Of a stretch of 64,000 bases of DNA, positions 10,737-20,936 are shown piece by piece. The first letter of the stretch is position 1, and each line of letters opens with the position of its first letter. The translations under genes and the position numbers were made by a program. The notes under the pieces were generated by a model. That model was not told the origin of the DNA, ran no database searches, and saw only the letters and a list, made by a program, of their open reading frames with translations. The stretch comes from Micromonospora coxensis (GTDB taxonomy: Bacteria; Actinomycetota; Actinomycetes; Mycobacteriales; Micromonosporaceae), in NCBI RefSeq assembly GCF_900090295.1, contig NZ_LT607753.1:4278001-4342000 (forward strand), in the 5' to 3' direction.

Positions 10737-12017
10737 GTGAGTGCGTTCACGGCGGTTGACGTCATCCGGACCAAGCGGGACGGGGGTGTGCTGAGCGACG
10801 CCCAGATCGACTGGGTGGTCGACGCGTACACCAAGGGGCTCGTCGCCGACGAGCAGATGTCGGCGCTGGCCATGGCGATCCTGCTGCGCGGCATGTCCGC
10901 GCCGGAGATCGCCCGGTGGACCGCCGCGATGATCGCCAGCGGCGAGCGGCTGGACCTGTCGCCGGTGGCCCGGCCGACGGTCGACAAGCACTCCACCGGC
11001 GGCGTCGGTGACAAGATCACGTTGCCGCTCACCCCGCTCGTCGCCGCCTGCGGCGCCGCGGTGCCGCAGCTGTCCGGGCGCGGCCTGGGCCACACCGGCG
11101 GCACCCTGGACAAGCTGGAGTCGATCCCCGGCTGGCGGGCCGCGCTGAGCAACGACGAGTTCATCGCCCAGCTGCGCGACGTCGGCGCGGTGATCTGCGC
11201 GGCCGGCGAAGGGCTCGCCCCGGCCGACCGCAAGCTGTACGCGCTGCGCGACGTCACCGGCACCGTCGAGGCGATCCCGCTGATCGCCAGCTCGATCATG
11301 AGCAAGAAGATCGCCGAGGGGACCGGCGCGCTGGTGCTCGACGTCAAGGTCGGCTCCGGCGCGTTCATGAAGTCCGTCCACGACGCCCGCGAGCTGGCCC
11401 GCACCATGGTCGAGCTGGGCGGCGCGCACGGTGTGCGGACGGTCGCCCTGCTCACCGACATGTCCACCCCGCTCGGCCTGACCGTCGGCAACGCGGTCGA
11501 GGTGACCGAGTCGGTGGAGGTGCTGGCCGGGGGCGGGCCCGCCGACGTGGTGGAGCTGACCCTGGCGCTGGCCCGGGAGATGCTGGACGCGGCCGGCCTG
11601 CCGGACGCCGACCCGGCCGCCGCGCTGCGCGACGGGCGGGCGATGGACTCGTGGCGCACGATGATCCGCGCCCAGGGCGGCGACCCGGACGCCCCGATGC
11701 CCACCGCCAACGAGGTCGAGGTGGTCCGCGCCGAGGCCGACGGCTTCGTCGAGTCGGTCGACGCGTACGCGATCGGGGTGGCCGCCTGGCGGCTCGGCGC
11801 CGGGCGGGCCCGCAAGGAGGACCCGGTCAGCGCCGCCGCCGGCGTGGTGCTGCACAAGCGTCCCGGTGACCCGGTGCGGGCCGGCGACCCGCTCTACGAA
11901 CTCCGCGCCGACCAGGGCACCCGGATCCCGGCGGCCCGGGCCGAGGCCGAGCGGGCGGTCCGCATCGCGTCGGCCCCGTCCACCGCGTCGCCGCTGGTCA
12001 TCGAGCGGATCAGCTGA
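10737..12017 (+). CDS. deoA: Thymidine/pyrimidine-nucleoside phosphorylase
   Basis: 426 aa, cytoplasmic. Converts thymidine or deoxyuridine plus phosphate to the base and deoxyribose-1-phosphate. The family signature is clear: KHSTGGVGDKITLPL (phosphate/substrate loop), GRGLGHTGGTLDKLES, and the SSIMSKKIAEGTGALVLDVK segment. Length is normal. GTG 10737 is used because it gives the expected N-terminus SAFTAVDVIRTKRDGG; the preceding region carries the conserved-loop hairpin. Its product feeds the mutase (39287) and DeoC (36696) further along the window. Confidence 0.95.
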   Translation: MSAFTAVDVIRTKRDGGVLSDAQIDWVVDAYTKGLVADEQMSALAMAILLRGMSAPEIARWTAAMIASGERLDLSPVARPTVDKHSTGGVGDKITLPLTPLVAACGAAVPQLSGRGLGHTGGTLDKLESIPGWRAALSNDEFIAQLRDVGAVICAAGEGLAPADRKLYALRDVTGTVEAIPLIASSIMSKKIAEGTGALVLDVKVGSGAFMKSVHDARELARTMVELGGAHGVRTVALLTDMSTPLGLTVGNAVEVTESVEVLAGGGPADVVELTLALAREMLDAAGLPDADPAAALRDGRAMDSWRTMIRAQGGDPDAPMPTANEVEVVRAEADGFVESVDAYAIGVAAWRLGAGRARKEDPVSAAAGVVLHKRPGDPVRAGDPLYELRADQGTRIPAARAEAERAVRIASAPSTASPLVIERIS

Positions 12018-12141
12018 ACGGTCGGCCCCCGGGGCCGGTCGGCCGACCGCCCTGCCGGGCCATGGTGCCGGCCAGTCCGGACGGCTATCCTCCCTGGCCA
12101 GGGGGGATGGACCGGCGTCAGCCGGATGTGAGCAGACAGGG

Positions 12142-12831
12142 ATGCAAGCCGTGCGCGTACCCGCCCCCGATCCACGGGAAGTCCGTGAGGCGAGCCTGGA
12201 CGAGCTGTCCCGGCTGCGCCTGCCGTTGCCGCCCGCGCAGTTCCCGCTGGTGTGGGAGCCGGGCGACGAGATCGAGCTGCGCCCCACCGGCGAGATCGAG
12301 GCGCGGATCGCCGTGCTGCACCTGATCCTGGCCCGCTGCTTCGGGATGCCCCCGCGAGCGGCGATGGAGTGGCTGCTCGCCTCGCACCTGGTGGACATGG
12401 TCACGCCGCCGGAGTGGGAGTTCGTGATGGGCGGCAAGGGCGACCACCGCTCCTTCGTGCTGCACCACGACGCGCTCTTCTCGCTGGCCTGGGTGCTCGG
12501 CCTGACCAAGCAGCTCGACCCGACCATCCCGGTGGACGAGCGGCTGGTGGAGCGGATGCCGCACATCGCCGGCGGGGAGCTGTTCGGCCAGTGGCGGGCC
12601 CGGATCCTGGCCGCGCCGCAGCACCCGGCGGACGCCGCTGCCCTGCTCGACCTGCACTACTGCCTGGACTGGGCGTACCTGGAGACGGAGCGGGCCGGCC
12701 GGCGCCTGCCGGGGCTGGTCGACGCCAACGCGATCGGGCAGCGGCGCTGGGCGCTGGAGTGGGCGGTGGTGCTGCGCGGGCCGTACCACGACGAGCCGCC
12801 GGGCTGGGAAGAGGTCGACCTCTCCACCTGA
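12142..12831 (+). CDS. DUF4272-like protein of unknown function
   Basis: 229 aa, soluble, no signal peptide. The sequence resembles DUF4272 proteins, recognised from the run of RPTGEIEARIAVLHLI, the GMPPRAAMEWLLAS helix and the late DLHYCLDWAYLE segment; no catalytic motif is known for the family. ATG 12142 gives a very short gap to the AGACAGGG ribosome site, so GTG 12151 is an alternative start. The gene converges with the methyltransferase, the two stop codons being one base apart, leaving no room for a separate terminator. Confidence 0.75.
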   Translation: MQAVRVPAPDPREVREASLDELSRLRLPLPPAQFPLVWEPGDEIELRPTGEIEARIAVLHLILARCFGMPPRAAMEWLLASHLVDMVTPPEWEFVMGGKGDHRSFVLHHDALFSLAWVLGLTKQLDPTIPVDERLVERMPHIAGGELFGQWRARILAAPQHPADAAALLDLHYCLDWAYLETERAGRRLPGLVDANAIGQRRWALEWAVVLRGPYHDEPPGWEEVDLST

Positions 12832-12832
12832 C

Positions 12833-13729
12833 TCAGCGGGGCCGCCAGACGGTGAGCCGGATCTCGGCGGTGACCGCGACCGGCCGGGGGAGCGCCGCGA
12901 TCCGGTCGGCCAGCCGCTGCGGGTCGGTGTGCCACGCGCTCGGTCCCATCCCGACCAGCGTCGCCACCTCGTCGCCGGTCAGCGTGAGCCGGGCGGCGTG
13001 CGTCTCGTCGCGCTCCGGGGTGAAGTGGCCGGCGAGGCTGTCGGCGACCCGGTCGGCCTTGGCCGGGTCGACCCGGAGCAGGTCGAGCGCGTCCACCAGT
13101 TCGGCGAGGTGAGCCCCGGTGGGGGTGACCACCAGCAGCGCCCCGTCCGGGTCGAGCACCCGGTGGAACTCCGCGCCGTTGCGCGGCGCGAAGACGTCGA
13201 GCAGCACGGCCGTCGAGGCGTCCGCCAGCGGCAGCCGCTGCCAGGTGTCGGCGAGCGCGGCGGCGGCCCGGGGGTGGGCGCGGGCCGCGCGGCGCAGCGC
13301 CGGCTTGGAGACGTCCAGGGCCAGGCCGACGGCGTCGGGCAGCGCCGCCAGCACCGCGGCGAGGTGCCGGCCGGTGCCCGCCCCGGCGTCCACCACCAGC
13401 GGGTACGCCCCGGCGACCCGCTCGGCCACCGGCCGGGCCGCCTCGGCCAGGGCGGCGGAGACGACGTCGTAGTGCCCGGCGGCCAGGAAGTCGGCCCGGG
13501 CGGCGACCATCTGCGCGGTGTCCCCGACGTGCGGGGCACGGCCGGTGAGCAGGTTGACGTACCCCTGGCGGGCCACGTCGAAGCTGTGCCGGCGCGGGCA
13601 GCGCAGGCTGCCGGCGCCGCCGGTGGCGGCCTCGGCCAGCGGCTCGGCGCAGACCGGGCAGCGCAGCCGCGCGAGGACCTGCGGGTGCGTCACGGCCACC
13701 GGCTGCTCGGACGGGTGCGGCGCGCTCAC
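12833..13729 (-). CDS. RlmA-type 23S rRNA guanine-N1 methyltransferase
   Basis: 298 aa SAM-dependent methyltransferase. An N-terminal zinc finger is visible (Cys24, Cys27, Cys44, His48), followed by the family segment FDVARQGYVNLL and a Rossmann fold with VVDAGAGTGRHLA and LALDVSKPALRRAAR; the DVFAPRNGAEFHRVL block is typical of RlmA. RlmA(I) modifies G745 and RlmA(II) G748 of 23S rRNA; in actinomycetes RlmA(II) proteins (TlrB, MyrA) give resistance to mycinosylated macrolides. Which nucleotide this one modifies cannot be decided from sequence alone. The open frame begins at 13852, but GTG 13729 gives MSAPHPSEQP and avoids overlap with the add promoter. Confidence 0.85.
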   Translation of the reverse strand: MSAPHPSEQPVAVTHPQVLARLRCPVCAEPLAEAATGGAGSLRCPRRHSFDVARQGYVNLLTGRAPHVGDTAQMVAARADFLAAGHYDVVSAALAEAARPVAERVAGAYPLVVDAGAGTGRHLAAVLAALPDAVGLALDVSKPALRRAARAHPRAAAALADTWQRLPLADASTAVLLDVFAPRNGAEFHRVLDPDGALLVVTPTGAHLAELVDALDLLRVDPAKADRVADSLAGHFTPERDETHAARLTLTGDEVATLVGMGPSAWHTDPQRLADRIAALPRPVAVTAEIRLTVWRPR

Positions 13730-13830
13730 CCGGGAAGCGTACGTGCCCGGGTCGGGCCGGGTGTCCGGGTAGGTCGTCGGCCGGTGACGGGGCGTCGAGG
13801 GTCGTCCCGCCGGTCGGGTCGTCGGCTGAC

Positions 13831-13842
13831 TAGGGTCTGAGC
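13831..13842 (+). promoter_or_regulatory. Leaderless promoter of add
   Basis: TAGGGT at 13831-13836, a good actinobacterial -10 hexamer, ends six bases before the ATG, with no ribosome site between. The add message should begin at or very near its start codon. Confidence 0.5.
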
Positions 13843-14919
13843 ATGGTCGCAATCCGATACGAGGACATCGTCAAGGTCCCGAAGGCGCTGCTGCACGATC
13901 ATCTCGACGGCGGCCTGCGGCCGGCGACGGTCGTCGAACTCGCCGCCGAGGTGGGCCACGAGCTGCCCACCACCGATCCGGAGGCGCTCGGCCGCTGGTT
14001 CGTCGAGGCCGCCAACTCGGGGTCGCTGGAGCGCTACCTGGAGACGTTCGCGCACACCGTCGCCGTCATGCAGACCGCACCGGCGCTGCGTCGGGTGGCC
14101 CGCGAGTGCGCGCTGGACCTGGCCGCCGACGGGGTGGTCTACGCCGAGGTCCGGTTCGCCCCGGAGCAGCACCTCGAACAGAACCTCACCCTGGACGAGG
14201 TGGTGGAGGCGGTGGTGGCCGGCTTCACCGAGGGCGCCGCCGAGGCCGCCGCGGCCGGCACGCCGATCCGGGTCGGCACCCTGCTGACCGCGATGCGGCA
14301 CGCCGCCCGCTCGCAGGAGATCGCCGAACTGGCCGTCCGGCACCGGGACGCCGGCGTGGTGGGCTTCGACATCGCCGGCGCGGAGGCGGGTTTCCCACCC
14401 ACCCGGCACCTGGACGCCTTCGAGTACCTCCAGCGGGAGAACTTCCACTTCACCATCCACGCCGGCGAGGCGTTCGGCCTGCCGTCGATCTGGCAGGCCA
14501 TCCAGTGGTGCGGCGCCGACCGGCTGGGTCACGGCGTACGGATCGTGGACGACATCACCCCCGGCCCGCGGCCGGTGCTGGGCCGGCTGGCCGCGTACGT
14601 CCGGGACAAGCGCATCCCGCTGGAGCTCTGCCCGTCGTCGAACGTGCAGACCGGGGCCGCCGCGTCGATCGCCGAGCACCCGATCGGTCTGCTGCGTGAC
14701 CTGCGCTTCCGGGTGACGGTGAACACCGACAACCGGCTGATGAGCGGCACCTCGATGTCGCGGGAGATGGCGCTGCTGGTGGAGGCCTTCGGCTACGGCT
14801 GGAAGGAGCTCCAGTGGTTCACCATCAACGCGATGAAGAGCGCCTTCATCCCGTTCGACGAGCGGCTGGAGATCATCGACGAGGTGATCAAGCCGGCGTA
14901 CGCGAAGCTGCTGGGCTGA
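13843..14919 (+). CDS. add: Adenosine deaminase
   Basis: 358 aa, cytoplasmic. Hydrolytic deamination of (deoxy)adenosine to (deoxy)inosine. Metal-ligand motif [10 protein letters not shown] near residue 18-27 (the family's HxHxDG), HAGEAFG for the third His, LGHGVRI, and the final [12 protein letters not shown] with the metal-binding Asp. Length is normal. The start is an ATG with a -10 box just upstream, so the transcript is probably leaderless. The stop codon directly abuts the end of the convergent kinase-like gene. Fits the purine arm of nucleoside salvage in this window. Confidence 0.95.
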   Translation: MVAIRYEDIVKVPKALLHDHLDGGLRPATVVELAAEVGHELPTTDPEALGRWFVEAANSGSLERYLETFAHTVAVMQTAPALRRVARECALDLAADGVVYAEVRFAPEQHLEQNLTLDEVVEAVVAGFTEGAAEAAAAGTPIRVGTLLTAMRHAARSQEIAELAVRHRDAGVVGFDIAGAEAGFPPTRHLDAFEYLQRENFHFTIHAGEAFGLPSIWQAIQWCGADRLGHGVRIVDDITPGPRPVLGRLAAYVRDKRIPLELCPSSNVQTGAAASIAEHPIGLLRDLRFRVTVNTDNRLMSGTSMSREMALLVEAFGYGWKELQWFTINAMKSAFIPFDERLEIIDEVIKPAYAKLLG

Positions 14920-15522
14920 TCACTGCCGTGGGTGGCCGGCGACCATGCCGGCCACCCGCGACAGGATCTCGCGGGCCCGGGCGGCCTCGGCCCCCAGGCC
15001 GGTCTGCCGGCGCAGGACGGCCGGTTCCGCCCGCAGCAGCGCCACTCCGCGCCGGATGAGCACCTTCGGCGCCTTGCGCTGCTCCGCCAGGTCCCGGGCC
15101 AGCCGCCGGACGAAGGTGGCCCCGCGCGGCCGGCGCAGCGCGTACGCTCCGGCCAGCAGCCCGCGACGGCGGCACTCCTCGACGATCTCGGCGGCAAAGA
15201 TCCCTTCGGCGATGAAGAGTGGCGATCCGGTCACCTCGAACGGCCGGGTGGCCACCCGCCGGTCGGCACCGATCGCATAAACCGGCACTTCGGCCTTGCC
15301 CTCATGGGCCAGTCGGGCAATTGTTTCCACGGCTGTTCCGGCGTCCCAGGACTCCGGCGAGTCCCAGTCCACCAGCCCGTCGCGGCGCGGCAACGTAGGG
15401 TCATCGCCGTCCTTGTAGAAGTCGTCCAGACACAGCACCGGAAGTCCGGTTCGCTGCGCTATGTACGACTTTCCGGAGCCGGAAGGGCCGGCGAGGAGGA
15501 CAACGCGGTGACGGTATTCCAT
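14920..15522 (-). CDS. Uridine kinase-like P-loop phosphotransferase
   Basis: 200 aa. Walker A GPSGSGKS at residues 12-19, LCLDDFYKDGDD (the uridine kinase DxFY element), WDSPESWD and the DRRVATRPFE/GSPLFIAEGIFA block all match the uridine/cytidine kinase family, which phosphorylates uridine or cytidine to UMP/CMP. Actinobacterial members of this size are often annotated simply as uridine kinase-like ATP-binding proteins, and substrate has rarely been tested. It converges tail to tail with add (no gap), and is divergent from the cvn operon. Confidence 0.8.
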   Translation of the reverse strand: MEYRHRVVLLAGPSGSGKSYIAQRTGLPVLCLDDFYKDGDDPTLPRRDGLVDWDSPESWDAGTAVETIARLAHEGKAEVPVYAIGADRRVATRPFEVTGSPLFIAEGIFAAEIVEECRRRGLLAGAYALRRPRGATFVRRLARDLAEQRKAPKVLIRRGVALLRAEPAVLRRQTGLGAEAARAREILSRVAGMVAGHPRQ

Positions 15523-15643
15523 TACGTTCGGTAACTCCGGCCAGACGGATTGCTATCAAATTGCATCAACATCTCATCACACCCTCAGCGACCGCCAACC
15601 TGGGCTTTCTCTTTCTGAGACGGCGTGATGGAATCTCGGGGGT

Positions 15644-15686
15644 CCGACCCGCCGGGTCGGTCGCTGGGCGTTGCCCGGGGCAACGC
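15644..15686 (+). promoter_or_regulatory. Two hairpins in the cvnA leader
   Basis: CCGACCCGCCGGGTCGG (15644-15660) and GCGTTGCCCGGGGCAACGC (15668-15686) are two near-perfect palindromes in the region just before the cvnA ribosome site. They could be operators or leader stem-loops; I cannot tell which. Confidence 0.4.
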
Positions 15687-15715
15687 GGGGACGCTGCAAT
15701 CGCGAGGGCGGTGAC

Positions 15716-18700
15716 GTGAGCAAACGGCCAAAGACGGCGGGCTCCTTCCTGTCGCGTCTGCGTCGGCCGGCCGGCCGACTCCGCGACATGCCGATCTGGT
15801 CCAAGCTCGGTCTCATCATGATCGTGCCGACCATCGCCACGGTCGTGGTGGGCACCAGTGGCCTGGTCGACAACCTGCAGACGCTCAACAACGCCAACCG
15901 GGCCGGTGACCTGGCGAACCTCGTCGGTCACTCCGGTGACCTGGTCAACAGCCTCCAGGACGAGCGCACCGCCGCGGTCCTGCTGCTCGGTTCGCAGAAG
16001 GGGCAGGCGCGGGAGCAGTACCAGGAGGCGTACAACCGGGTCAACTCCCGGGTCGACCGGTCCAAGCTGCCGTACCTGCAGCAGCGGGCCCAGCTGGAGG
16101 ACCTCCCGGGCAGCCTGGAGACCCTGCTCGACCGGATCGACCAGGAGCTGACCGACCTGCCGGGCACCCGCAGCCAGGTCTACAACGGCAAGCTGACCAT
16201 CAGCAACGCCGTCGGGTCGTACCAGGGGCTGATCGACCAGCTCATCAGCATCCGGGACTCGGTCACCCAGCTCGCCGGCGACAACGACCTGAGCGACCGG
16301 ATGCGGGCCGCCACCGCGGTGGCCCGGTCCAAGGAGTTCCTGTCGCTGCGCCGCGTCGCGGTGCACCAGGTGCTCATCCAGAAGGCGTACATCTCGCCGC
16401 TGCGCCGGGACTACATCGCCAGCCAGGCCGGTGAGGGCCTGGCCCTGCAGACCTTCAACTCGGTGGCCACCCGGGCCGAGCGCGAGTTCCTCGAGCAGAC
16501 CGTCACCGGCGCCGACCGGCGTCAGGCCGACAACTACAGCGGCTGGATGGACAGCCGCTCCACCGAGAGCATCGCCGGGGTGCCCTTCGGTCCGGACCAG
16601 TGGGACGCGGCCATGGTCTCCAACGCGGCGCTGATCCGCACCGTGGAGGTCAAGCTCGACGGCAACGTGGTCCGCCAGGCCGACGAGCTGCGCTCCGACG
16701 TGCAGCGCACCGTGTTCCTGCAGACCGGCCTGCTGCTGAGCATGCTGCTGCTGGCCATCCTCTTCGCGTACCTGGTCGCCCGGTCGATGGCGCGCTCGCT
16801 GCGCGACCTGCGTCAGGGCGCCCTCTCCATCGCCCAGTACGGCCTGCCCCAGGCGGTGGCCCGGCTGCGCGACCCGCAGGTCACCGGTCAGCTCTCCCCG
16901 GTCCAGCTCGCCAACCAGATCGCCGAGCCGCTGCCGGTGCGCAGCAAGGACGAGTTCGGCCAGGTGACCGAGGCGTTCAACGCGGTCCACCTGGAGGCGG
17001 TCCGCACCGCCGCCGAGCAGGCCGCGCTGCGCTCCTCCGTCGCGACGATGTTCGTCAACCTCGCCCGCCGTTCGCAGATCCTGGTCGACCGGCTGATCGG
17101 CCACCTCGACCGGCTGGAGCGCGGCGAGGAGGACCCGGACCGCCTGGCCGAGCTGTTCCAGCTCGACCACCTGGCCACCCGGATGCGCCGCAACGACGAG
17201 AACCTGCTGGTCCTCGCCGGCGCCGACTCCACCCGCGTCCAGCGCGAGCCGGCCGCCCTGATCGACGTGCTGCGCGCCGCGCAGTCCGAGGTCGAGCACT
17301 ACACCCGCATCGAGTTCGGGGTCATCGACCGGGACATCGAGGTCGCGGCCCACGCGGTCAACGACATGGTGCACCTGGTCGCCGAGCTCTTCGACAACGC
17401 GACCGCCTTCTCGCCGCCGGACTCGCACATCATGGTCGAGGCGCGCCGGATCGGGGACCGGGCCACCCTCTACGTCGAGGACCACGGCATCGGCATCAGC
17501 GCCGAGCAGCTGGCCGACCTCAACGAGCGGCTCGCCACGCCGCCGCAGGTGGACGTCGCCGTCTCCCGGATGATGGGCCTGGTCGTGGTCGCCCGGCTGG
17601 GTTCCCGGCACGGGGTCAAGGTCGAGCTGCGACCGGGCACCGACCGGGGCACGGTCGCCGAGGTCACCATGCCCACCAGCGTGCTGGTGCCCCGGGCGCT
17701 CTCCGGCCGGGGTCCGCAGGCCGCCGCGCTGCCCGCCGGCACGCCCGCCCCGCAGCCCGGTCCGACGCCGGTCTTCGGCGCGCTGCCCGCGCTCGGCAAC
17801 GGCCCGGCTCCGCGCACCGGTGAGTCCGGCAACCAGGTCACCCTCGGCGGCCGGCCGTTCGAGCCGACGCAGCGCAACGGCGCCCCGGCCAACGCCGGTG
17901 GCGGTCGCGCCATGCCGGCCTGGTCGGACCTGACCGGCGCCAGCGGGATCAACGGCGACGACAGCTTCGCCCCGCGGACCGCCAACGGGCAGCCGATCGA
18001 CCCGCTGCCGCAGCGGCGCTCCTCCGACGGCGACCCGTCGGTCACCGGCCAGCAGCCGGTGATCCCGCGGCAGCTGCCGAGCAGCCCCGAGGCGCGTCCG
18101 TACAGCTCGCCGCCGTTCCCGCCGGTCTCCGGGCCCCCGGTGGTCCCGCCGGTCTCCGCCCCGCCGCTGCCGCCGGTCTCCGGCGTCCCGGTCTCGGGCC
18201 ACCCGGTCTCCGCCGCCCCGGTCTCCGGTCACCCGGTCTCCGGTCACCCCGTCTCCGCCGCGCCGGTCTCCGGCCAGCCGGTGTCGGCCGCGCCGGTCTC
18301 CGTCCCGCCCCGGCAGACCCCGCCCGGCGCGGGAGCGCCGCCGGCCTGGCCGCCGGTGGCCAACCCCGAGCGGGACGCGGCCGCCCCGCCGGTGCCCGAG
18401 CGGCTCGCCGCCGCGCTCGACATGACCACGGAGCTGCCCCGGGTGGCCCGTCCCGAGCCGTCGGCGCCGGCCACCCCGCCGGTGACGCCGGCCCCGGCCG
18501 CCCCGCCGGCGGTTCGGCAGCCCACCGCGCAGCCCGCGGTGCCGCAGCCGCGCGCCGGCCAGACCGCGCCGGTCAACCGGCCGCCGACCCCGCAGGAGAC
18601 GGCCAACCGGCAGCGGTACGCGGACGAGACGATGGAGCTGCCGATCTTCCGGGAGCTGGAGTCGGCCTGGTTCCGTACCCGCAAGCCGGGCCCCGAGGAG

Positions 18701-19270
18701 GCGGCCGGCGCGAAGGCGTCCAACGGCACCGCGGCCCAGCAGACGCCCGCCGCCGACGCCGCCGGTCGACCCGTCCAGAACACCGCACCACGGACGGCAG
18801 GTGTCGCACCGATGGCAAACACTCCGACCGCCGGAGGGACGCCGTTCGACAACGGTTCGGCGGCGAACGGGGGCGCCCGCCCCGGGCACACCGACGGCCT
18901 GCCCCACCGCCGGCCCGCCCCGCAGCAGTCCCCGGGCTGGCAGACCGCGGCCGACGACGGCTGGCGTGCCGCCGTGGCCGCCTCCGAGGTGCCGGTGGCC
19001 GCGACCACCCAGACCGGCCTGCCGAAGCGGACGCCGATGGCGCAGCTCGTCCCCGGTGCGGTGGAGAAGCCGACCACCTCGGTGCAGCGGCGTTCGCCGG
19101 AGGCCGTGCGCGGCCTGCTCTCCGCCTACCATCGAGGCGTGCAGCGCGGCCGCAGCAACCCCTCGGACAGCAACCCCACCAACCCGGAGGCGACTTCGGG
19201 AGGGCAGCAATCCTCGCAGTCTGGCTCCGGCCCGGCGGCCGGGAGCGGGCAGAAGGAGCAAGAAGGATGA
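15716..19270 (+). CDS. cvnA: Conservon sensor kinase CvnA (nitrate/sulfonate-sensing type)
   Basis: 1184 aa. Membrane helix at about 28-48, an extracellular helical NIT-type sensor region to about 330, second helix at about 333-358, a HAMP-like linker, then an ATPase domain with N-box [17 protein letters not shown] (from about 556) and G1 box VEDHGIGIS (about 587). No clear phospho-accepting H-box is seen, as is usual for CvnA. From about 670 the protein is a Pro/Ala/Val-rich tail with PVSxx pentapeptide repeats (about 820-862), ending in a conserved patch: SAWF (about 982), [14 protein letters not shown] (about 1101-1114) and [12 protein letters not shown] 15716 follows GAGGGCGG; the frame is open 45 bases upstream. 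First gene of cvnABCD, overlapping cvnB by 4 bases. Confidence 0.92.
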   Translation: MSKRPKTAGSFLSRLRRPAGRLRDMPIWSKLGLIMIVPTIATVVVGTSGLVDNLQTLNNANRAGDLANLVGHSGDLVNSLQDERTAAVLLLGSQKGQAREQYQEAYNRVNSRVDRSKLPYLQQRAQLEDLPGSLETLLDRIDQELTDLPGTRSQVYNGKLTISNAVGSYQGLIDQLISIRDSVTQLAGDNDLSDRMRAATAVARSKEFLSLRRVAVHQVLIQKAYISPLRRDYIASQAGEGLALQTFNSVATRAEREFLEQTVTGADRRQADNYSGWMDSRSTESIAGVPFGPDQWDAAMVSNAALIRTVEVKLDGNVVRQADELRSDVQRTVFLQTGLLLSMLLLAILFAYLVARSMARSLRDLRQGALSIAQYGLPQAVARLRDPQVTGQLSPVQLANQIAEPLPVRSKDEFGQVTEAFNAVHLEAVRTAAEQAALRSSVATMFVNLARRSQILVDRLIGHLDRLERGEEDPDRLAELFQLDHLATRMRRNDENLLVLAGADSTRVQREPAALIDVLRAAQSEVEHYTRIEFGVIDRDIEVAAHAVNDMVHLVAELFDNATAFSPPDSHIMVEARRIGDRATLYVEDHGIGISAEQLADLNERLATPPQVDVAVSRMMGLVVVARLGSRHGVKVELRPGTDRGTVAEVTMPTSVLVPRALSGRGPQAAALPAGTPAPQPGPTPVFGALPALGNGPAPRTGESGNQVTLGGRPFEPTQRNGAPANAGGGRAMPAWSDLTGASGINGDDSFAPRTANGQPIDPLPQRRSSDGDPSVTGQQPVIPRQLPSSPEARPYSSPPFPPVSGPPVVPPVSAPPLPPVSGVPVSGHPVSAAPVSGHPVSGHPVSAAPVSGQPVSAAPVSVPPRQTPPGAGAPPAWPPVANPERDAAAPPVPERLAAALDMTTELPRVARPEPSAPATPPVTPAPAAPPAVRQPTAQPAVPQPRAGQTAPVNRPPTPQETANRQRYADETMELPIFRELESAWFRTRKPGPEEAAGAKASNGTAAQQTPAADAAGRPVQNTAPRTAGVAPMANTPTAGGTPFDNGSAANGGARPGHTDGLPHRRPAPQQSPGWQTAADDGWRAAVAASEVPVAATTQTGLPKRTPMAQLVPGAVEKPTTSVQRRSPEAVRGLLSAYHRGVQRGRSNPSDSNPTNPEATSGGQQSSQSGSGPAAGSGQKEQEG

Positions 19271-19671
19271 CAACTACGCAGGATCTCGGTTGGCTGCTCG
19301 CCAACTTCGCCGACCGGGTGCCCGGTGTCGCGCACGCGGTCGCCGTCTCCGCGGACGGCCTGCTCCTCGCGTCGTCACGGGACCTGCCGCGGGACCGGGC
19401 CGACCAGTTGGCCGCCATCGCCTCCGGCCTGGTCAGCCTGACCCAGGGTGCGGCCCGCTGCTTCGAGGGCGGCGCGGTGTTGCAGACCGTGGTCGAGATG
19501 GACAACGGCTTCCTGTTCCTGATGTCCATCTCGGACGGCTCCTCGTTCGCCGTGCTGGCCGCCCGTAGCTGCGACGTCGGCCAGGTCGGCTACGAGATGG
19601 CGCTCCTCGTCGACCGGGTGGGCGACGCGCTGACGCCGCAGCCGCGTACGGCTGTCGGGATGATGGGCTGA
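19267..19671 (+). CDS. cvnB: Roadblock/LC7 protein CvnB
   Basis: 134 aa roadblock/LC7-fold protein. The N-terminal [29 protein letters not shown] is the hallmark of actinobacterial CvnB. In conservons it interacts with the sensor kinase and the small GTPase CvnD, in a membrane complex compared with eukaryotic G-protein-coupled systems. Its ATG overlaps the cvnA stop (ATGA), showing translational coupling. Confidence 0.93.
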   Translation: MTTTQDLGWLLANFADRVPGVAHAVAVSADGLLLASSRDLPRDRADQLAAIASGLVSLTQGAARCFEGGAVLQTVVEMDNGFLFLMSISDGSSFAVLAARSCDVGQVGYEMALLVDRVGDALTPQPRTAVGMMG

Positions 19672-19773
19672 CCGAGCTGACCAGGCGGTCGGCACGGCGG
19701 CAACGACACAACAACAACGACGGGTGCCACCGGGCGAGAGCCGGTGCCGGGTACGAAGGAGGTGAGCGGCGAC

Positions 19774-20151
19774 ATGGCCGATCGTGACGAACCGACCGGA
19801 GCGTTGGTCCGTCCATACGCCGTGACCCGTGGTCGTACCCGTCCCCGGCTCGACATCGCCATGGAGGCGCTCGTCGAGACGACGGTGCGCGGTCGCGCCG
19901 CTGCCAGTGGCAACGGCGGCCAGGGCCGTGAGCACCAGTACATCGCCGCGCTGTGTGACGGACGCGTGCAGTCGTTGGCCGAGATCGCGGCGCGGATGCA
20001 GCTCCCACTGGGTGTGGCCCGGGTGCTCATCGCCGACATGGCGACGGACGGCCTGGTCGCGGTCCACGAGCCGACCATTCTGGACGACTCGGACGACGCG
20101 GTGGGCACTGAACTGCTGGAGAGGGTGCTGAGTGGACTTCGCAGGCTCTGA
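19774..20151 (+). CDS. cvnC: DUF742 protein CvnC
   Basis: 125 aa DUF742 protein. Matches the family in the LVRPYAVTRGRTRP N-terminus and the winged-helix-like LCDGRVQSLAEIAARMQLPLGVARVLIADMA segment. The frame is open from 19744, but the AAGGAGG at 19756-19762 points to ATG 19774. There is a 102-base gap after cvnB and a 20-base overlap with cvnD. Function in conservons is not well understood. Confidence 0.9.
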   Translation: MADRDEPTGALVRPYAVTRGRTRPRLDIAMEALVETTVRGRAAASGNGGQGREHQYIAALCDGRVQSLAEIAARMQLPLGVARVLIADMATDGLVAVHEPTILDDSDDAVGTELLERVLSGLRRL

Positions 20152-20746
20152 CATGTCGCACCGGCCGCCGGCCCCGAGCGGGCGCGTGACGTCGGCGAAG
20201 ATCGTTATCGCCGGTGGTTTCGGCGTCGGCAAGACGACGCTGGTCGGTTCGGTCTCGGAGATCACGCCGCTGACCACCGAGGCGATCATGACCTCCGCCG
20301 GCGTGGGCGTCGACGACACCCGGCAGGTGCCGGGCAAGACGACGACCACCGTGGCGATGGACTTCGGTCGTATCTCGATCGACCGGGACCTGATCCTGTA
20401 CCTGTTCGGTACGCCTGGCCAGACGCGGTTCTGGTTCATGTGGGACGAACTGGTGCGTGGCGCCATCGGCGCGGTGGTCCTGGTCGACACCCGCCGGTTG
20501 GCCGACTGCTTCGCGGCGATCGACTTCTTCGAGCACCGGCGGCTGCCGTACCTGGTGGCCATCAACTGCTTCGACGGGATGCAGTACCACGACCCGCAGG
20601 ACGTCCGGGACGCGCTGGCGATCTCGCACGACGTGCCGGTGGTGGCCTGCGACGCCCGTAACCGGGAGTCGACCAAGCACGTGCTGATCTCGCTGGTCGA
20701 GTACGTGCTGACCATGCGTCGCTCGCGCGCGGTCGCGCCGGCCTGA
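20132..20746 (+). CDS. cvnD: Small Ras-like GTPase CvnD
   Basis: 204 aa GTP-binding protein of the MglA-like/CvnD group. P-loop GGFGVGKTTLVGSVSEI, then TTTVAMDFGRI and the switch-II-like LYLFGTPGQTRFWFMWDEL, and VAINCFDG in the place of the NKxD base-recognition motif. GTG 20132 gives the family's usual MDFAGSD N-terminus and overlaps cvnC by 20 bases; ATG 20153 is a possible alternative. Last gene of the conservon; an inverted repeat follows at 20755-20794. Confidence 0.93.
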   Translation: MDFAGSDMSHRPPAPSGRVTSAKIVIAGGFGVGKTTLVGSVSEITPLTTEAIMTSAGVGVDDTRQVPGKTTTTVAMDFGRISIDRDLILYLFGTPGQTRFWFMWDELVRGAIGAVVLVDTRRLADCFAAIDFFEHRRLPYLVAINCFDGMQYHDPQDVRDALAISHDVPVVACDARNRESTKHVLISLVEYVLTMRRSRAVAPA

Positions 20747-20754
20747 CGGCTCCC

Positions 20755-20794
20755 GACGCGCCCGTTGGCGGCTCCGGCCGTCACCGGGCGCGTC
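20755..20794 (+). terminator. Hairpin between cvnD and the convergent lipoprotein gene
   Basis: GACGCGCCCG (20755-20764) pairs perfectly with CGGGCGCGTC (20785-20794), 8 bases after the cvnD stop, and could act on both strands. Confidence 0.55.
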
Positions 20795-20936
20795 GTCGTG
20801 TCCTCGGCCGGGTGCGGAGGGGCGGCCGGCCGTCCCCGTCCGGCACGAGTCCGGGCCGGGGCGGGGTGGCGCACACGACAGCGCCCGGCCGGCGACGCCG
20901 ACCGGGCCCACCCGGGCCACCGGCCCGGCGGCTCGC

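Noticed and set aside
15566..19273. Reverse-strand open frame of 1235 codons opposite cvnA
   Set aside because: Mirror of the repetitive Pro/Ala-rich cvnA; the + strand carries histidine-kinase ATPase motifs.
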